DNA from: Cereibacter sphaeroides
GTDB taxonomy: Bacteria > Pseudomonadota > Alphaproteobacteria > Rhodobacterales > Rhodobacteraceae
NCBI GenBank assembly: GCA_003243455.1
Contig: QFQS01000001.1
Coordinates: 1,364,001-1,428,000, forward strand
Reading direction: 5' to 3'
DNA length: 64,000 nucleotides
Part shown: one piece after another, positions 45,228-54,126 of the stretch
How positions within the stretch are numbered: position 1 is the stretch's first letter
Layout: every line of letters starts with the position of its first letter
The notes under the pieces: generated by a model
Told to the model about the DNA's origin: nothing
The model's database searches: none
Seen by the model: only the letters and a program-made list of their open reading frames with translations
Program-made: the position numbers and the translations under genes

Positions 45228-47738
45228 ATGGCCAATGTCTTTGATCTGTTCGACCCCGCCCGCCAGCCTTCGGTTCCGCGCCCCGAGACCGATGCATTGG
45301 CCGCGCTGCACCTCTTTCTGGACACCACCCAGCGCGAGATGACCGACGTCGCTGCCACCGGCGACATCCAGACCACCGCAGCTACCCGCCACGGCCAGCG
45401 CATCCTCGACACCCACGCCGAGCGTGCACGTCAGGCCGTGGCAGAATTCCAGTCTGTGATGGAAGGTCTGCACGAGGCGCAGACGGGTCGGCGGCTGGTC
45501 GATGACTGGCAGGCCTATTTTCAGGACGCACAACAGCGTCTGATCCTGACGATGGATACCCTGCGCAAGCGCGGCGACATCTTCCTTGATCATGAGGAAA
45601 AGGGCTGCCCGCCCGTTCTGGTCTATGACTACGAGGTGGTGATGGACGGGGCCAACCTGCCCTATCCCTGCAACTACCAGCTTCTGCGCATTATCCCTCC
45701 GGCAGGCATCGAAGTTGACGATGCCAAGCGCCCTTACATCATTATCGACCCGCGCGCGGGCCATGGCCCCGGAATCGGCGGCTTCAAGACCGACAGCCAG
45801 GTCGGCGTCGCCCTGCGCACGGGCCACCCGACCTATTTCGTCTCCTTTGGCCGCATGCCAGAACCTGGCCAATACCTCGCCTACATCACCCGCGCCGAAG
45901 CCGCCTTCGTGCGCGAGGTGATGCGCCGCCACCCCGCCTCACCGAAACCCGTCATCACCGGCAATTGCCAGGGTGGCTGGGCGACGCTGCTGCTGGCCGC
46001 GACCAACCCCGACCTGACCGGCCCCATCGTGGTCAACGGCGCCCCCGTCTCGCCCTGGTCGGGCGAGGTCGGCGTGAACCCGATGCGCTATAACGCTGGC
46101 GTCTTAGGCGGAGCGTGGATTCCCATGTTCCTTTCCGACCTAGGCGGCGGCATCTTCGACGGCGCGCATCTGGTCCAGAACTTCGAGATGCTGAACCCCG
46201 GCGCGACAATGTTCCGCAAGTATACCGACCTTTACCAGACCATCGACAAGGGCGAAGGGCGCTTCCTTGAATTCGAGAAATGGTGGGGCGGCTTCTTCCT
46301 GATGAACGAGCCGGAAATCCGCTGGATCGTCGAGCAGCTTTTCATCGGCAACCGCCTGGTCAAGAACGAGGCGCGGCTGGAACCCGGTCGCCCGGTGGAC
46401 CTGAAGGCGATCCGCGCGCCGATCATCGTATTCGCCAGCCACGGCGACAACATCACCCCGCCGCAGCAGGCGCTGAACTGGATTCCCCAGACCTACTCCG
46501 ACGTGGGCGAGATTAAGATTCGCGGCCAGCGCATCATCTACATGGTCCACGATCAGGTCGGCCACCTTGGCATCTTCGTCTCCTCCTCGGTCGCGAACCG
46601 CGAACACGGCGAAATCGGCTCTACTCTCGAGACGATCGAGGCGCTGGCGCCCGGCCTCTATGAAATGGTGATCGAGGACTACCACGGTGACATCGACAAC
46701 CGCCGCTTCACCGTCGGCTTTGTCGAACGCACGCTGGACGACCTGCGCCAGCTTGACGACGGCACCGAAGACGAACGCCCCTTCGCCGCCGTGGCGCGCG
46801 CCTCGGAAATGCAGGCGCAGGTCTATGACCTGATGGTGCGCCCCTTCGTCAAGGCGATGGTCACCGACACCACCGCCGAGATGGGCCGCGCGATGCATCC
46901 GCTGCGGCTGTCGCGCGCGCTGATGTCCTCACGCAATCCGGCAACCGAGCAAATCAAGCTCGCCGCCGAAAAAGTCGCGGCAGAGCGCACCCCCGCCGCG
47001 TCCGACAATCCCTTCCTCATGGCCGAAACCCTGTGGATCGACATGGCCGAGCAGGCGATCGACCTGTTCCGCGACCAGCGCGACATGATGTTCGAACTGG
47101 CCTTCCACTCAATGTGGGGCAATCCCTGGATGCGCGTCTTCGGTCGCTCTCACGAGGCGCGGCGCACTCTGAAAAACGCGTCCGAACTGCGTAACCTGCC
47201 CGAGGTCACGGCAGCTCTGTTCAACATCGAGCGTGGCGGTTTCATCGAGGCGGTCATCCGCATGCTGGTGCTTTTGGCCGACAATCGTGGCACGGTGCGC
47301 CGCGACCGGCTGGAGCGGGCGAGCATGGTGCTGACAAAGGACGAACCCTTCAAATCGCTGACCGCCGAGCGGCGGGCGATGATCATTTACGAACAGACCC
47401 TGATCGCGACCTATGAGACGGAACGCGCGATCGAGACACTGCCGAAGCTGCTGACCACGTCCGAGGAACGCGATCTTGCAGTGCGCATCGTCCAGTTCAT
47501 CCCCGGCCTGATCGAAGAAATGACACCGGCGACGCTCGACATGCTGCAGCGCTTCCACAAGGTGCTGGGTCTGGCCCCTGTGACCGAGGATGTCCTGTCC
47601 GACCCGCTGGCACAGTCCGGTCATACGCCCAAGTCACCCGTTAGCGACAGCGACCCTATCGTGACTGAGACCCCACCGCTGCCGACCGGTGGCGGTCGCC
47701 CCCGCCGCACGGCCGCAGCCAAGGACGCTGCCCGATGA
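45228..47738 (+). CDS. DUF3141 protein with PHA-synthase-like alpha/beta hydrolase fold
   Basis: An 836-aa cytoplasmic protein. An N-terminal helical part (1-110) precedes an alpha/beta hydrolase domain whose nucleophile elbow is ITGNCQGGWATLLLA (Cys at about 247), the Gly-x-Cys-x-Gly form of polyhydroxyalkanoate synthases. The catalytic-Asp and His regions are plausibly ASHGDNITPPQQ and YMVHDQVGHLGIF. The C-terminal ~400 residues are alpha-helical and specific to this family. It is in a phosphotransacylase-kinase operon, so hydroxyacyl-CoA chemistry is inferred. Confidence 0.88.
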   Translation: MANVFDLFDPARQPSVPRPETDALAALHLFLDTTQREMTDVAATGDIQTTAATRHGQRILDTHAERARQAVAEFQSVMEGLHEAQTGRRLVDDWQAYFQDAQQRLILTMDTLRKRGDIFLDHEEKGCPPVLVYDYEVVMDGANLPYPCNYQLLRIIPPAGIEVDDAKRPYIIIDPRAGHGPGIGGFKTDSQVGVALRTGHPTYFVSFGRMPEPGQYLAYITRAEAAFVREVMRRHPASPKPVITGNCQGGWATLLLAATNPDLTGPIVVNGAPVSPWSGEVGVNPMRYNAGVLGGAWIPMFLSDLGGGIFDGAHLVQNFEMLNPGATMFRKYTDLYQTIDKGEGRFLEFEKWWGGFFLMNEPEIRWIVEQLFIGNRLVKNEARLEPGRPVDLKAIRAPIIVFASHGDNITPPQQALNWIPQTYSDVGEIKIRGQRIIYMVHDQVGHLGIFVSSSVANREHGEIGSTLETIEALAPGLYEMVIEDYHGDIDNRRFTVGFVERTLDDLRQLDDGTEDERPFAAVARASEMQAQVYDLMVRPFVKAMVTDTTAEMGRAMHPLRLSRALMSSRNPATEQIKLAAEKVAAERTPAASDNPFLMAETLWIDMAEQAIDLFRDQRDMMFELAFHSMWGNPWMRVFGRSHEARRTLKNASELRNLPEVTAALFNIERGGFIEAVIRMLVLLADNRGTVRRDRLERASMVLTKDEPFKSLTAERRAMIIYEQTLIATYETERAIETLPKLLTTSEERDLAVRIVQFIPGLIEEMTPATLDMLQRFHKVLGLAPVTEDVLSDPLAQSGHTPKSPVSDSDPIVTETPPLPTGGGRPRRTAAAKDAAR

Positions 47739-49129
47739 AGCTTGAGAATAAGACGCTCGATGAGCTTGCCGTAGGCCAGACCGCCGAGTTGAAGCGCTTG
47801 ATCACGACCGATGATCTCTACGTCTTCGCTACCGCCTCGGGCAACTACAACCCGATGCACCTGCCGAACGAGGATCACGACGGCGACGGCACCACCGATG
47901 CCGCCATCGCGCCCGGGATGTTCTCGGCCTCGCTGATCTCGGCGGTGCTCGGCACGATGTTGCCCGGCCCCGGCACGCTCTACAAATCGCAGAGCCTGTC
48001 CTTCCACGAACGCGCCCACGCGGGTGAGGAACTGGTGTCCCGCGTCGCTGTGACGGGCAAGGACATCGACGGCAACGTCACTCTGGAAACCGAAGTGCGC
48101 CGCCTTGCCGACGACACCCTGATCGTCAAGGGCGAGGCGGTGGTGATCGCCCCACGGCGCAAGATCGTAGCCGAAGGCCGCGACATTCCCGGTCTGGTCG
48201 TCCAGCGTCACCGGCATTTCGAGGCGCTGCTGGAAAAGGCGCGCCCGCTGCCGTCTATCGTCACCGCCGTCGTCTGTCCCGAAGACGCAAATTCACTGGG
48301 CGGCGCGGTGCTGGCCGCCAAGGAAAGCATCATCACTCCGATCCTGATCGGCAACCCCGCCAGGATCGCTGCCGCAGCGGCCGAGATCGGCGCCGACATT
48401 TCCGGTTTTGAACTCGTCGAAGCCCCCGACAACGATGCGGCCGCCCGAATGGCCTGCAAACTAGTCAACATGGGCCGCGCCCAGGCGGTGATGAAGGGCT
48501 ACCTGCACACCGACGACCTGCTGCGCCCGATGCTGGACAAGGCCGAGGGCCTGCGCATCGGCAAGCGGTTCACCCATGTCTTCGTCATGGATGTGCCCGG
48601 CATGCCGCATCCGCTGATGGTGACGGACGCCGCCATCAATATCGCGCCCGACCTGCCGACCAAGGTCGACATCGTCCAGAACGCCATCGACCTCGCCATC
48701 TCGCTTGGCGACGAGATGCCCCGTGTAGGTGTCCTGTCCGCGGTCGAGACGGTGAACCCCGCGATCCAGTCGTCAATAGACGCGGCGCTCCTCTCCAAGA
48801 TGGCGGATCGCGGCCAGATCACAGGCGGGCTGGTGGACGGCCCGCTGGCCATGGACAACGCGGTCGACCTTGCCGCCGCCCGCACCAAGGGCATCCGCGG
48901 CGATGTGGCCGGTCAGGCGAGCATCCTCGTCGTGCCGGGGATCGATGCGGGCAATATGCTGGCCAAGCAGTTGACCTTCGTCAGCCACGCCGAAAGCGCG
49001 GGACTGGTCCTAGGCGCGAAAGTGCCGGTCATCCTGAACTCGCGTTCGGATAGCACCATGTCGCGCCTTGCCTCCTGCGCGGTCGCCGCCCTGCATCACG
49101 CCCGCATGAACCCGGCAGGGCAGGCATGA
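47735..49129 (+). CDS. MaoC hydratase-phosphate acyltransferase fusion
   Basis: A 464-aa two-domain protein. Residues 1-150 are a MaoC-like hotdog domain (YNPMHLPNED, then IAPGMFSASLISAVLG); residues 165-464 are a phosphate acetyl/butyryl transferase (VVCPEDANSLGGAVLAAKES, then VLNSRSD-like VPVILNSRSDS). In the MaoC half the usual catalytic Asp of GDxNPxH reads Asn (SGNYNPMH). It overlaps the DUF3141 and ackA genes by 4 bases each. Confidence 0.94.
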   Translation: MKLENKTLDELAVGQTAELKRLITTDDLYVFATASGNYNPMHLPNEDHDGDGTTDAAIAPGMFSASLISAVLGTMLPGPGTLYKSQSLSFHERAHAGEELVSRVAVTGKDIDGNVTLETEVRRLADDTLIVKGEAVVIAPRRKIVAEGRDIPGLVVQRHRHFEALLEKARPLPSIVTAVVCPEDANSLGGAVLAAKESIITPILIGNPARIAAAAAEIGADISGFELVEAPDNDAAARMACKLVNMGRAQAVMKGYLHTDDLLRPMLDKAEGLRIGKRFTHVFVMDVPGMPHPLMVTDAAINIAPDLPTKVDIVQNAIDLAISLGDEMPRVGVLSAVETVNPAIQSSIDAALLSKMADRGQITGGLVDGPLAMDNAVDLAAARTKGIRGDVAGQASILVVPGIDAGNMLAKQLTFVSHAESAGLVLGAKVPVILNSRSDSTMSRLASCAVAALHHARMNPAGQA

Positions 49130-50319
49130 CGGATCAGGCCATCCTCACGCTGAACGCCGGTTCATCTTCGCTGAAGCTCGCGCTTTATGCGGCGACGGGC
49201 GACGCGGCGATGGCGACCGGGCTGATCGACCGGATCGGCGCCGAGGGCAGCCTGCGCTTGCGCGACGCCTCTGGCGCAGACATCGCCGTGGAGACCAAGC
49301 CCGCCGACTTCGCCAGCCACGCGGCCGCGCTGCGCATGGTGCTGGCGGCGCTGGACCGCAATTTCGACGGGTTGCGCATCGTCGCAGTCGGCCACCGCGT
49401 GGTGCATGGCGGCCCGGATCACGACGCGCCGATCCTGCTGGACACTGCCTCCATCGACCGGCTGGAAAAGCTGAACCCCCTCGCGCCTCTGCACCAGCCG
49501 CACAACATCGCCGGCATCCGCGCCGCGCATGAGGCTTTCCCCGAGGCCGCACAGATCGCCTGTTTCGACACAGCCTTTCACCGCGCGCAGCCCTTCGTGA
49601 ACGACACCTACGCCCTGCCCCGTGAGTATTATGATCGGGGTGTGCGCCGCTACGGCTTCCATGGGCTCAGCTACGAATACATCTCGGGCGAAATGGCCCG
49701 CAGCCTGCCGGAACTCGCCAAGGGTCGCGTCGTCGTCGCGCATCTGGGCAACGGCGCCTCGATGTGCGCCATTGCGGAAGGCCGCCCGGTCTCCACCACC
49801 ATGGGCTTCTCGGCGCTGGACGGTCTCGCCATGGGCACGCGCACCGGCCAGATCGACCCCGGCGTTCTCCTATACCTGCTGGACCACGAAAAGCTGAGCC
49901 TGGCCGACCTGTCCGACCTTCTCTACCGCCGCTCGGGCCTGCTGGGAATGTCCGGCCTTTCCAACGACATGCGCACGCTTGAGGCATCTGACGACCCGAA
50001 CGCAAAGCTCGCCATCGACTATTTCGTGACCCGCATCCGGCGCGAAACGGCTTCGCTTGCCGCAGCCATGGGCGGCATTGACGCGTTGATCTTCTGCGGC
50101 GGGATTGGAGAGAACTCTCGCCTGATCCGCGCCAGCGCCTGCGAAGGTCTCGACTGGATGGGCATCACCCTCGACCCCACCCGCAACCAGCGGAACGAGC
50201 CGGAAATCAGCGCGGAAGCGTCGCCGGTGAAGGTGCTGGTCATGCCGACCAATGAGGAATTGGTGATCGCCCGCGCCACCCGGCGGCTGGCCATTGGCAC
50301 GGAAAGGACGGCCGCATGA
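49126..50319 (+). CDS. ackA: Acetate/propionate-type acyl kinase
   Basis: A 397-aa ASKHA-fold kinase that makes ATP and a carboxylate from an acyl phosphate. Motifs: LTLNAGSSSLKLALY, VGHRVVHGGPDHD, VAHLGNGASMCAI and MGTRTGQIDPGVLLY. It overlaps both neighbours. Pairing with the phosphotransacylase gives acyl-CoA to acyl-phosphate to acid plus ATP. The fusion partner and hbd suggest C3-C4 substrates as well as acetate. Confidence 0.96.
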   Translation: MTDQAILTLNAGSSSLKLALYAATGDAAMATGLIDRIGAEGSLRLRDASGADIAVETKPADFASHAAALRMVLAALDRNFDGLRIVAVGHRVVHGGPDHDAPILLDTASIDRLEKLNPLAPLHQPHNIAGIRAAHEAFPEAAQIACFDTAFHRAQPFVNDTYALPREYYDRGVRRYGFHGLSYEYISGEMARSLPELAKGRVVVAHLGNGASMCAIAEGRPVSTTMGFSALDGLAMGTRTGQIDPGVLLYLLDHEKLSLADLSDLLYRRSGLLGMSGLSNDMRTLEASDDPNAKLAIDYFVTRIRRETASLAAAMGGIDALIFCGGIGENSRLIRASACEGLDWMGITLDPTRNQRNEPEISAEASPVKVLVMPTNEELVIARATRRLAIGTERTAA

Positions 50320-50969
50320 AACAGGCGTTGAAACCCGATGCAGCAGCGGCGCTGATCCCCGATGGCGCGGTGCTGCTGATCGGCGGCTTCATGGGCGTCG
50401 GCACCCCGAACCGCGTGATCGACGCCCTGATCGCCCGCAGCGCGTGCGGTCTGACCGTCATCGCCAACGACACCGCCATGCCGGGCAAGGGCATCGGCAA
50501 ACTGATCAGCGCAAATGCCGTCTCACGCCTCATCACCTCTCACATCGGCCTGAACCCCGAGACGCAGGCCAAGATGATCGCCGGAGACATCGAGGTGGAA
50601 CTCGTTCCCCAGGGCACGCTGGTCGAGCGCATCCGCGCGGGCGGCGTCGGTCTTGGCGGCGTACTGACCCCGACCGGCCTTGGGACCGAGGTCGAAGAAG
50701 GAAAGCAGGTGGTCGAAGTCGATGGCAAGCGCTTTCTGCTGGAACGGCCCATCAAGGGCGACTTCGCCCTGATCGCTGCCTATCAGGCGGACTACCTTGG
50801 CAACCTCTCGTATTCGCTGACCGCGCATAACTTCAACCCGGTCATGGCGCTGGCCTGCGCCACAACCATCGCCGAGGCGGATGTGATCGTGCCCGTGGGC
50901 GTCATCCCGCCCGATGCGGTCAAGACGCCGGGCGTCCTCGTCGACCATATCCTTGAACGCAGGCTGTGA
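50316..50969 (+). CDS. atoD: 3-oxoacid/acetoacetate CoA-transferase subunit A
   Basis: A 217-aa subunit of a family I CoA-transferase that swaps CoA between acetoacetate or a short acid and acetyl- or succinyl-CoA. Typical sequence: LLIGGFMGVGTPNRVIDALI and LTPTGLGTEVEEGKQVVEVD. It overlaps ackA (ATGA) and subunit B (4 bases). Confidence 0.95.
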   Translation: MKQALKPDAAAALIPDGAVLLIGGFMGVGTPNRVIDALIARSACGLTVIANDTAMPGKGIGKLISANAVSRLITSHIGLNPETQAKMIAGDIEVELVPQGTLVERIRAGGVGLGGVLTPTGLGTEVEEGKQVVEVDGKRFLLERPIKGDFALIAAYQADYLGNLSYSLTAHNFNPVMALACATTIAEADVIVPVGVIPPDAVKTPGVLVDHILERRL

Positions 50970-51634
50970 CGGAAATGACCATGGACCCCAAGGAACTGAT
51001 CGCCCGCCGCGTCGCCCTGGACATCAAGCCCGGCTCACTTGTGAACCTCGGCATCGGCCTGCCCAGCCTTGTCGCCAGCTTCGTCTCACCCGAGATGGGC
51101 GTGTTCTTCCAGGCCGAAAACGGCGTGATCGGCCTCGGCGCCCGCCCGCCCGAGGGGATGGAGGATCCGAACCTGACCGATGCAGGCGGCGGCTTTGTCA
51201 CCGCCGTGCCCGGCGCCGCCTCGATCGACAGCGCAATGAGCTTTGGCCTGATCCGTGGTGGGCATCTGGACATGACCGTTCTGGGCGGATTGCAGGTGGA
51301 CGAAGCTGGGCACCTAGCCAACTGGAAGGTGCCGGGCAAGATGGTGCCGGGCATGGGCGGCGCGATGGACCTTGTGACCGGGGCGAAGAAGGTGATCGTC
51401 GCCATGCAGCACTCCGCGCGGGGCGAGACCAAGATCATCAAGGAATGCACCCTGCCCCTGACTTCGCTGCGCCGCATCGACCTTGTGGTGACCGACCTTT
51501 GCGTCATCGAACCCAGCGATGAGGGGTTGGTGCTGCGTGAACTGGCGCCGGGCGTCAGCGCCGATCAGGTCGTAGCCTCCACGGGTGCACGGTTGATCCT
51601 GCCCGATACGATCCCGGAAATGCGCCTCTCCTGA
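50966..51634 (+). CDS. atoA: 3-oxoacid/acetoacetate CoA-transferase subunit B
   Basis: A 222-aa catalytic subunit. The active-site glutamate lies in the FFQAENGVIGLGARPPEGME stretch, and LVNLGIGLPSLVASFV is the conserved CoA-binding glycine loop. The start is GTG 50966 overlapping subunit A; ATG 50975 or 50981 are alternatives. Together with subunit A it activates or releases C4 acids in this operon. Confidence 0.95.
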   Translation: MTEMTMDPKELIARRVALDIKPGSLVNLGIGLPSLVASFVSPEMGVFFQAENGVIGLGARPPEGMEDPNLTDAGGGFVTAVPGAASIDSAMSFGLIRGGHLDMTVLGGLQVDEAGHLANWKVPGKMVPGMGGAMDLVTGAKKVIVAMQHSARGETKIIKECTLPLTSLRRIDLVVTDLCVIEPSDEGLVLRELAPGVSADQVVASTGARLILPDTIPEMRLS

Positions 51635-51688
51635 ACCCGACCGCCAACGGCAAATCGGACCAAACCTTTCGCGAAAGGATGCTTTCAC

Positions 51689-52540
51689 ATGAAGATCGAG
51701 ACCGTAGGCGTGATCGGTGCCGGCACCATGGGCAACGGCATCGCCCAGACCTTTGCTGCCGCAGGCTTTCCCGTGATCCTGCAGGATCTGGCGCCCGAGG
51801 CATTGGACCGTGCCCATGTCACCATGCAAAAGAACCTCGGCCGCCAGGTCAAATCCGGCGCATTGACGGAAGAGGCTGCCACAGCAGCCCTGGCCCGCAT
51901 CACGCCAACGACCGAGCTTTCAGCCATGGCCGACCGCGATCTGGTTATCGAGGCCATCGTGGAGCAGCTCGAGGTCAAGACGGCGATCATCAAGCAGCTT
52001 GACGCGATCTGCCCGCAGACGACGATATTCGCTTCGAACACTTCCTCCATATCCCTGACCCAGCTTGCCGCAGCCTCGGCCCACCCGGCCCGTGTGATCG
52101 GGATGCACTTCTTCAACCCCGTCCCGGTCATGAAACTGGTCGAGATCATCCGCGCCTTGCAGACGAGCGATGAGGTGGCGGACGTAATCTTTGCCGCCAC
52201 CAAGGCCATCGGCAAAAGCCCTCGCGTATCGAAGGACAGCTACGGCTTCATCGTGAACCGCCTGCTCGCCCCCCTGATCAACGAGGCGATCAACTGCGTG
52301 AACGAGGGTCTCGCCTCACCCGAGGATATCGACCAGATGATGAAGCTTGGCGCGAACCACCCGATGGGACCCCTGTCGCTGGGCGACCTGATCGGTCTCG
52401 ATGTGGTGCTGAACATCATGGAGACGCTGTATGACGGGTTCGACGATCCGAAGTATCGCCCCAGCCCGCTGCTGAAACAGATGGTCAGCGCAGGCTACCT
52501 CGGGCGCAAGGCCGGTCGGGGCTTCGCGACCTACGGCTGA
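51689..52540 (+). CDS. hbd: 3-hydroxybutyryl-CoA dehydrogenase
   Basis: A 283-aa NAD-dependent dehydrogenase oxidising or forming 3-hydroxybutyryl-CoA. Cofactor motif VGVIGAGTMGNGIAQTFAAA; catalytic His in GMHFFNPVPVMKLVEII; DSYGFIVNRLLAPLINEAI. The length is as in clostridial and alphaproteobacterial Hbd. It follows subunit B by 54 bases with a fresh ribosome site and ends the operon; it overlaps the convergent 148-aa gene by 10 bases. Confidence 0.97.
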   Translation: MKIETVGVIGAGTMGNGIAQTFAAAGFPVILQDLAPEALDRAHVTMQKNLGRQVKSGALTEEAATAALARITPTTELSAMADRDLVIEAIVEQLEVKTAIIKQLDAICPQTTIFASNTSSISLTQLAAASAHPARVIGMHFFNPVPVMKLVEIIRALQTSDEVADVIFAATKAIGKSPRVSKDSYGFIVNRLLAPLINEAINCVNEGLASPEDIDQMMKLGANHPMGPLSLGDLIGLDVVLNIMETLYDGFDDPKYRPSPLLKQMVSAGYLGRKAGRGFATYG

Positions 52541-52977
52541 TCCCCAGCGGCCGCGCATTGCATCAGCTGCGCGGCTCCGTCGCTCAGCGACCGCCCGGCA
52601 CCTTCGACCACCTTCTGAACCAGAACGGCCGGGTCCGCCGTCAGCTTGTCCAGAGCCGTCGCTGCATCCTGCAAACGCGTATCCAGAGCCGCGATCCGGT
52701 CCTGCACACTGGCGGCAACCACTCCATTGCCAGCCCGGATCGCAGCCAGTTCCTGCCGCAGCCCGCCGACCTCTGCCGTGAGGCCCGCGAGCTCGGTGCG
52801 CAGCGGGTCCAAACTCGCTACACGTCCGGAGATATCATTGGCCACGGATCGCGCTGTGTCCGACACCTGCCAGGCAAGCCACAGGCACAGCGCTACAAGG
52901 ATCAGCGTGGCATTGCAAAGGGCCAGCGCCAGCGATCCGATGGTGCGGCCAATCTTTCCCCATGCCGTCGTCATCAT
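52531..52977 (-). CDS. Membrane-anchored coiled-coil hypothetical protein
   Basis: A 148-aa protein with one N-terminal helix (LALALCNATLILVALCLWLA, residues about 16-36) and a heptad-rich tail (RTELAGLTAEVGGLRQELAA, then RIAALDTRLQDAATALDKLT) likely to form a coiled coil in the periplasm. GGGAGAAGC precedes two adjacent ATG codons. No family recognised. It is convergent with hbd and divergent from the M15 peptidase gene. Confidence 0.75.
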   Translation of the reverse strand: MMTTAWGKIGRTIGSLALALCNATLILVALCLWLAWQVSDTARSVANDISGRVASLDPLRTELAGLTAEVGGLRQELAAIRAGNGVVAASVQDRIAALDTRLQDAATALDKLTADPAVLVQKVVEGAGRSLSDGAAQLMQCAAAGDQP

Positions 52978-53181
52978 GCTTCTCCCTCTGTGTCCAAGAC
53001 CATCTGTAAGGCACGATACACTGCCGTGGCTCTGCGCATATGCCCGCCCTTATCGAAAGCCTTCCGCCACGTCATACAGGCGCAAGCGTAACGCACTGCC
53101 TGCAAATGACATTCCGTTGACGTTTGCCACGCTTCACTGACCCCCGGGGCACGGCTTAACCGCCGGCAGACGGGGTACGGG

Positions 53182-53973
53182 ATGAGCGCACAGGTCAGGC
53201 AAGGCAGCCTTTCCACACTGCTTGGCGTGAACCGCTTCCAAGTCAACGCGAGGCTGACGGGGGCACGCAACTGCACGAACCTCGCACTGATAGGCGCTCC
53301 GCGCGGAAGCTTCGACACCCACGCAAGAGATCCGCAAAACCCTGATTTCATGGAGTTTATTGAGACAACCGATCTTATGGGTCAACGGATAACCGGCCTT
53401 CGCCCGGCTATCGGGGTGCTGCGGACTATCCTGAAAGACATCGCAACCCGCTTTCCCCACGACCCGCCGCGCTTTGGCATTTCCCAGATGCTGGCCTGCC
53501 GCATGGCGCGCGGAGCGCCGGTCAGCATCTCCAACCACTCCTGGGGTCTGGCGGTCGATCTGACCATCGACGGCAGCGCCGATCCATGGGCGGTCCATGA
53601 CGGGCTGGAGGTTCTGCGCCGCATCTACCCCATTTTCCGGCGGCACGGCTTTTGCTGGGGCGCGGCCTTTCCTATCGTCGAACCCATGCATTTCGAGGCA
53701 TCGGACCAGCTCGTGCGCCGCTGGGCGGCTGCGGGTCTTTTCAGCCCAAGGCCAAGGCTTTCGCCGCCCATCGGGCTGACCATCGGCGACCGGGGATCGG
53801 CGGTGCTATCGTTGCAACAGATGCTCAACGCCCGGCTGCCGATCCAGCTGGACGAAGACGGTGCCTTCGGAATCGGCACGCGCGCTGCTGTGATCGAGTT
53901 TCAGACACGCCAGGGCATGCGCGCGGACGGGATCGCAGCGCGCCCGGTGCTGAGGGCGCTTGATCTCGTCTGA
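53182..53973 (+). CDS. M15-type peptidase with C-terminal peptidoglycan-binding domain
   Basis: A 263-aa protein. The zinc site of D-Ala-D-Ala carboxypeptidase-like (VanY/M15) enzymes is seen in SNHSWGLAVDLTIDG and EPMHFEASDQ. The last ~65 residues are a PG_binding_1 repeat (LTIGDRGSAVLSLQQMLNAR, then FGIGTRAAVIEFQTRQG). No signal peptide is visible, which is more like a phage endolysin than a housekeeping enzyme. An open frame on the other strand here is a shadow. Confidence 0.85.
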   Translation: MSAQVRQGSLSTLLGVNRFQVNARLTGARNCTNLALIGAPRGSFDTHARDPQNPDFMEFIETTDLMGQRITGLRPAIGVLRTILKDIATRFPHDPPRFGISQMLACRMARGAPVSISNHSWGLAVDLTIDGSADPWAVHDGLEVLRRIYPIFRRHGFCWGAAFPIVEPMHFEASDQLVRRWAAAGLFSPRPRLSPPIGLTIGDRGSAVLSLQQMLNARLPIQLDEDGAFGIGTRAAVIEFQTRQGMRADGIAARPVLRALDLV

Positions 53974-54126
53974 AAACTGCCTAAGCCTTGATTTGCCAAG
54001 GCCATTATCGTTAACGGCTGGGTTTGTCGCGATTGCTTGGGACAAGCTGGTGCGGTAGACCATAACGAGAACTTTGAACTGATATTGATGAATACCGTTT
54101 TGTTGGACAGGGGACAGTCTGGCGCC

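Noticed and set aside
44646..45932. 428-aa antisense frame over fabI and DUF3141
   Set aside because: It spans the junction of two clear plus-strand genes and has no recognisable domain; a GC-bias shadow.
52531..52977. Holin partner for the M15 peptidase
   Set aside because: One membrane helix plus a long coiled-coil tail, divergent orientation, and no second hydrophobic segment.
53134..53691. 185-aa minus-strand frame over the M15 peptidase gene
   Set aside because: The plus frame has intact zinc-site and PG-binding motifs, so the minus frame is a shadow.
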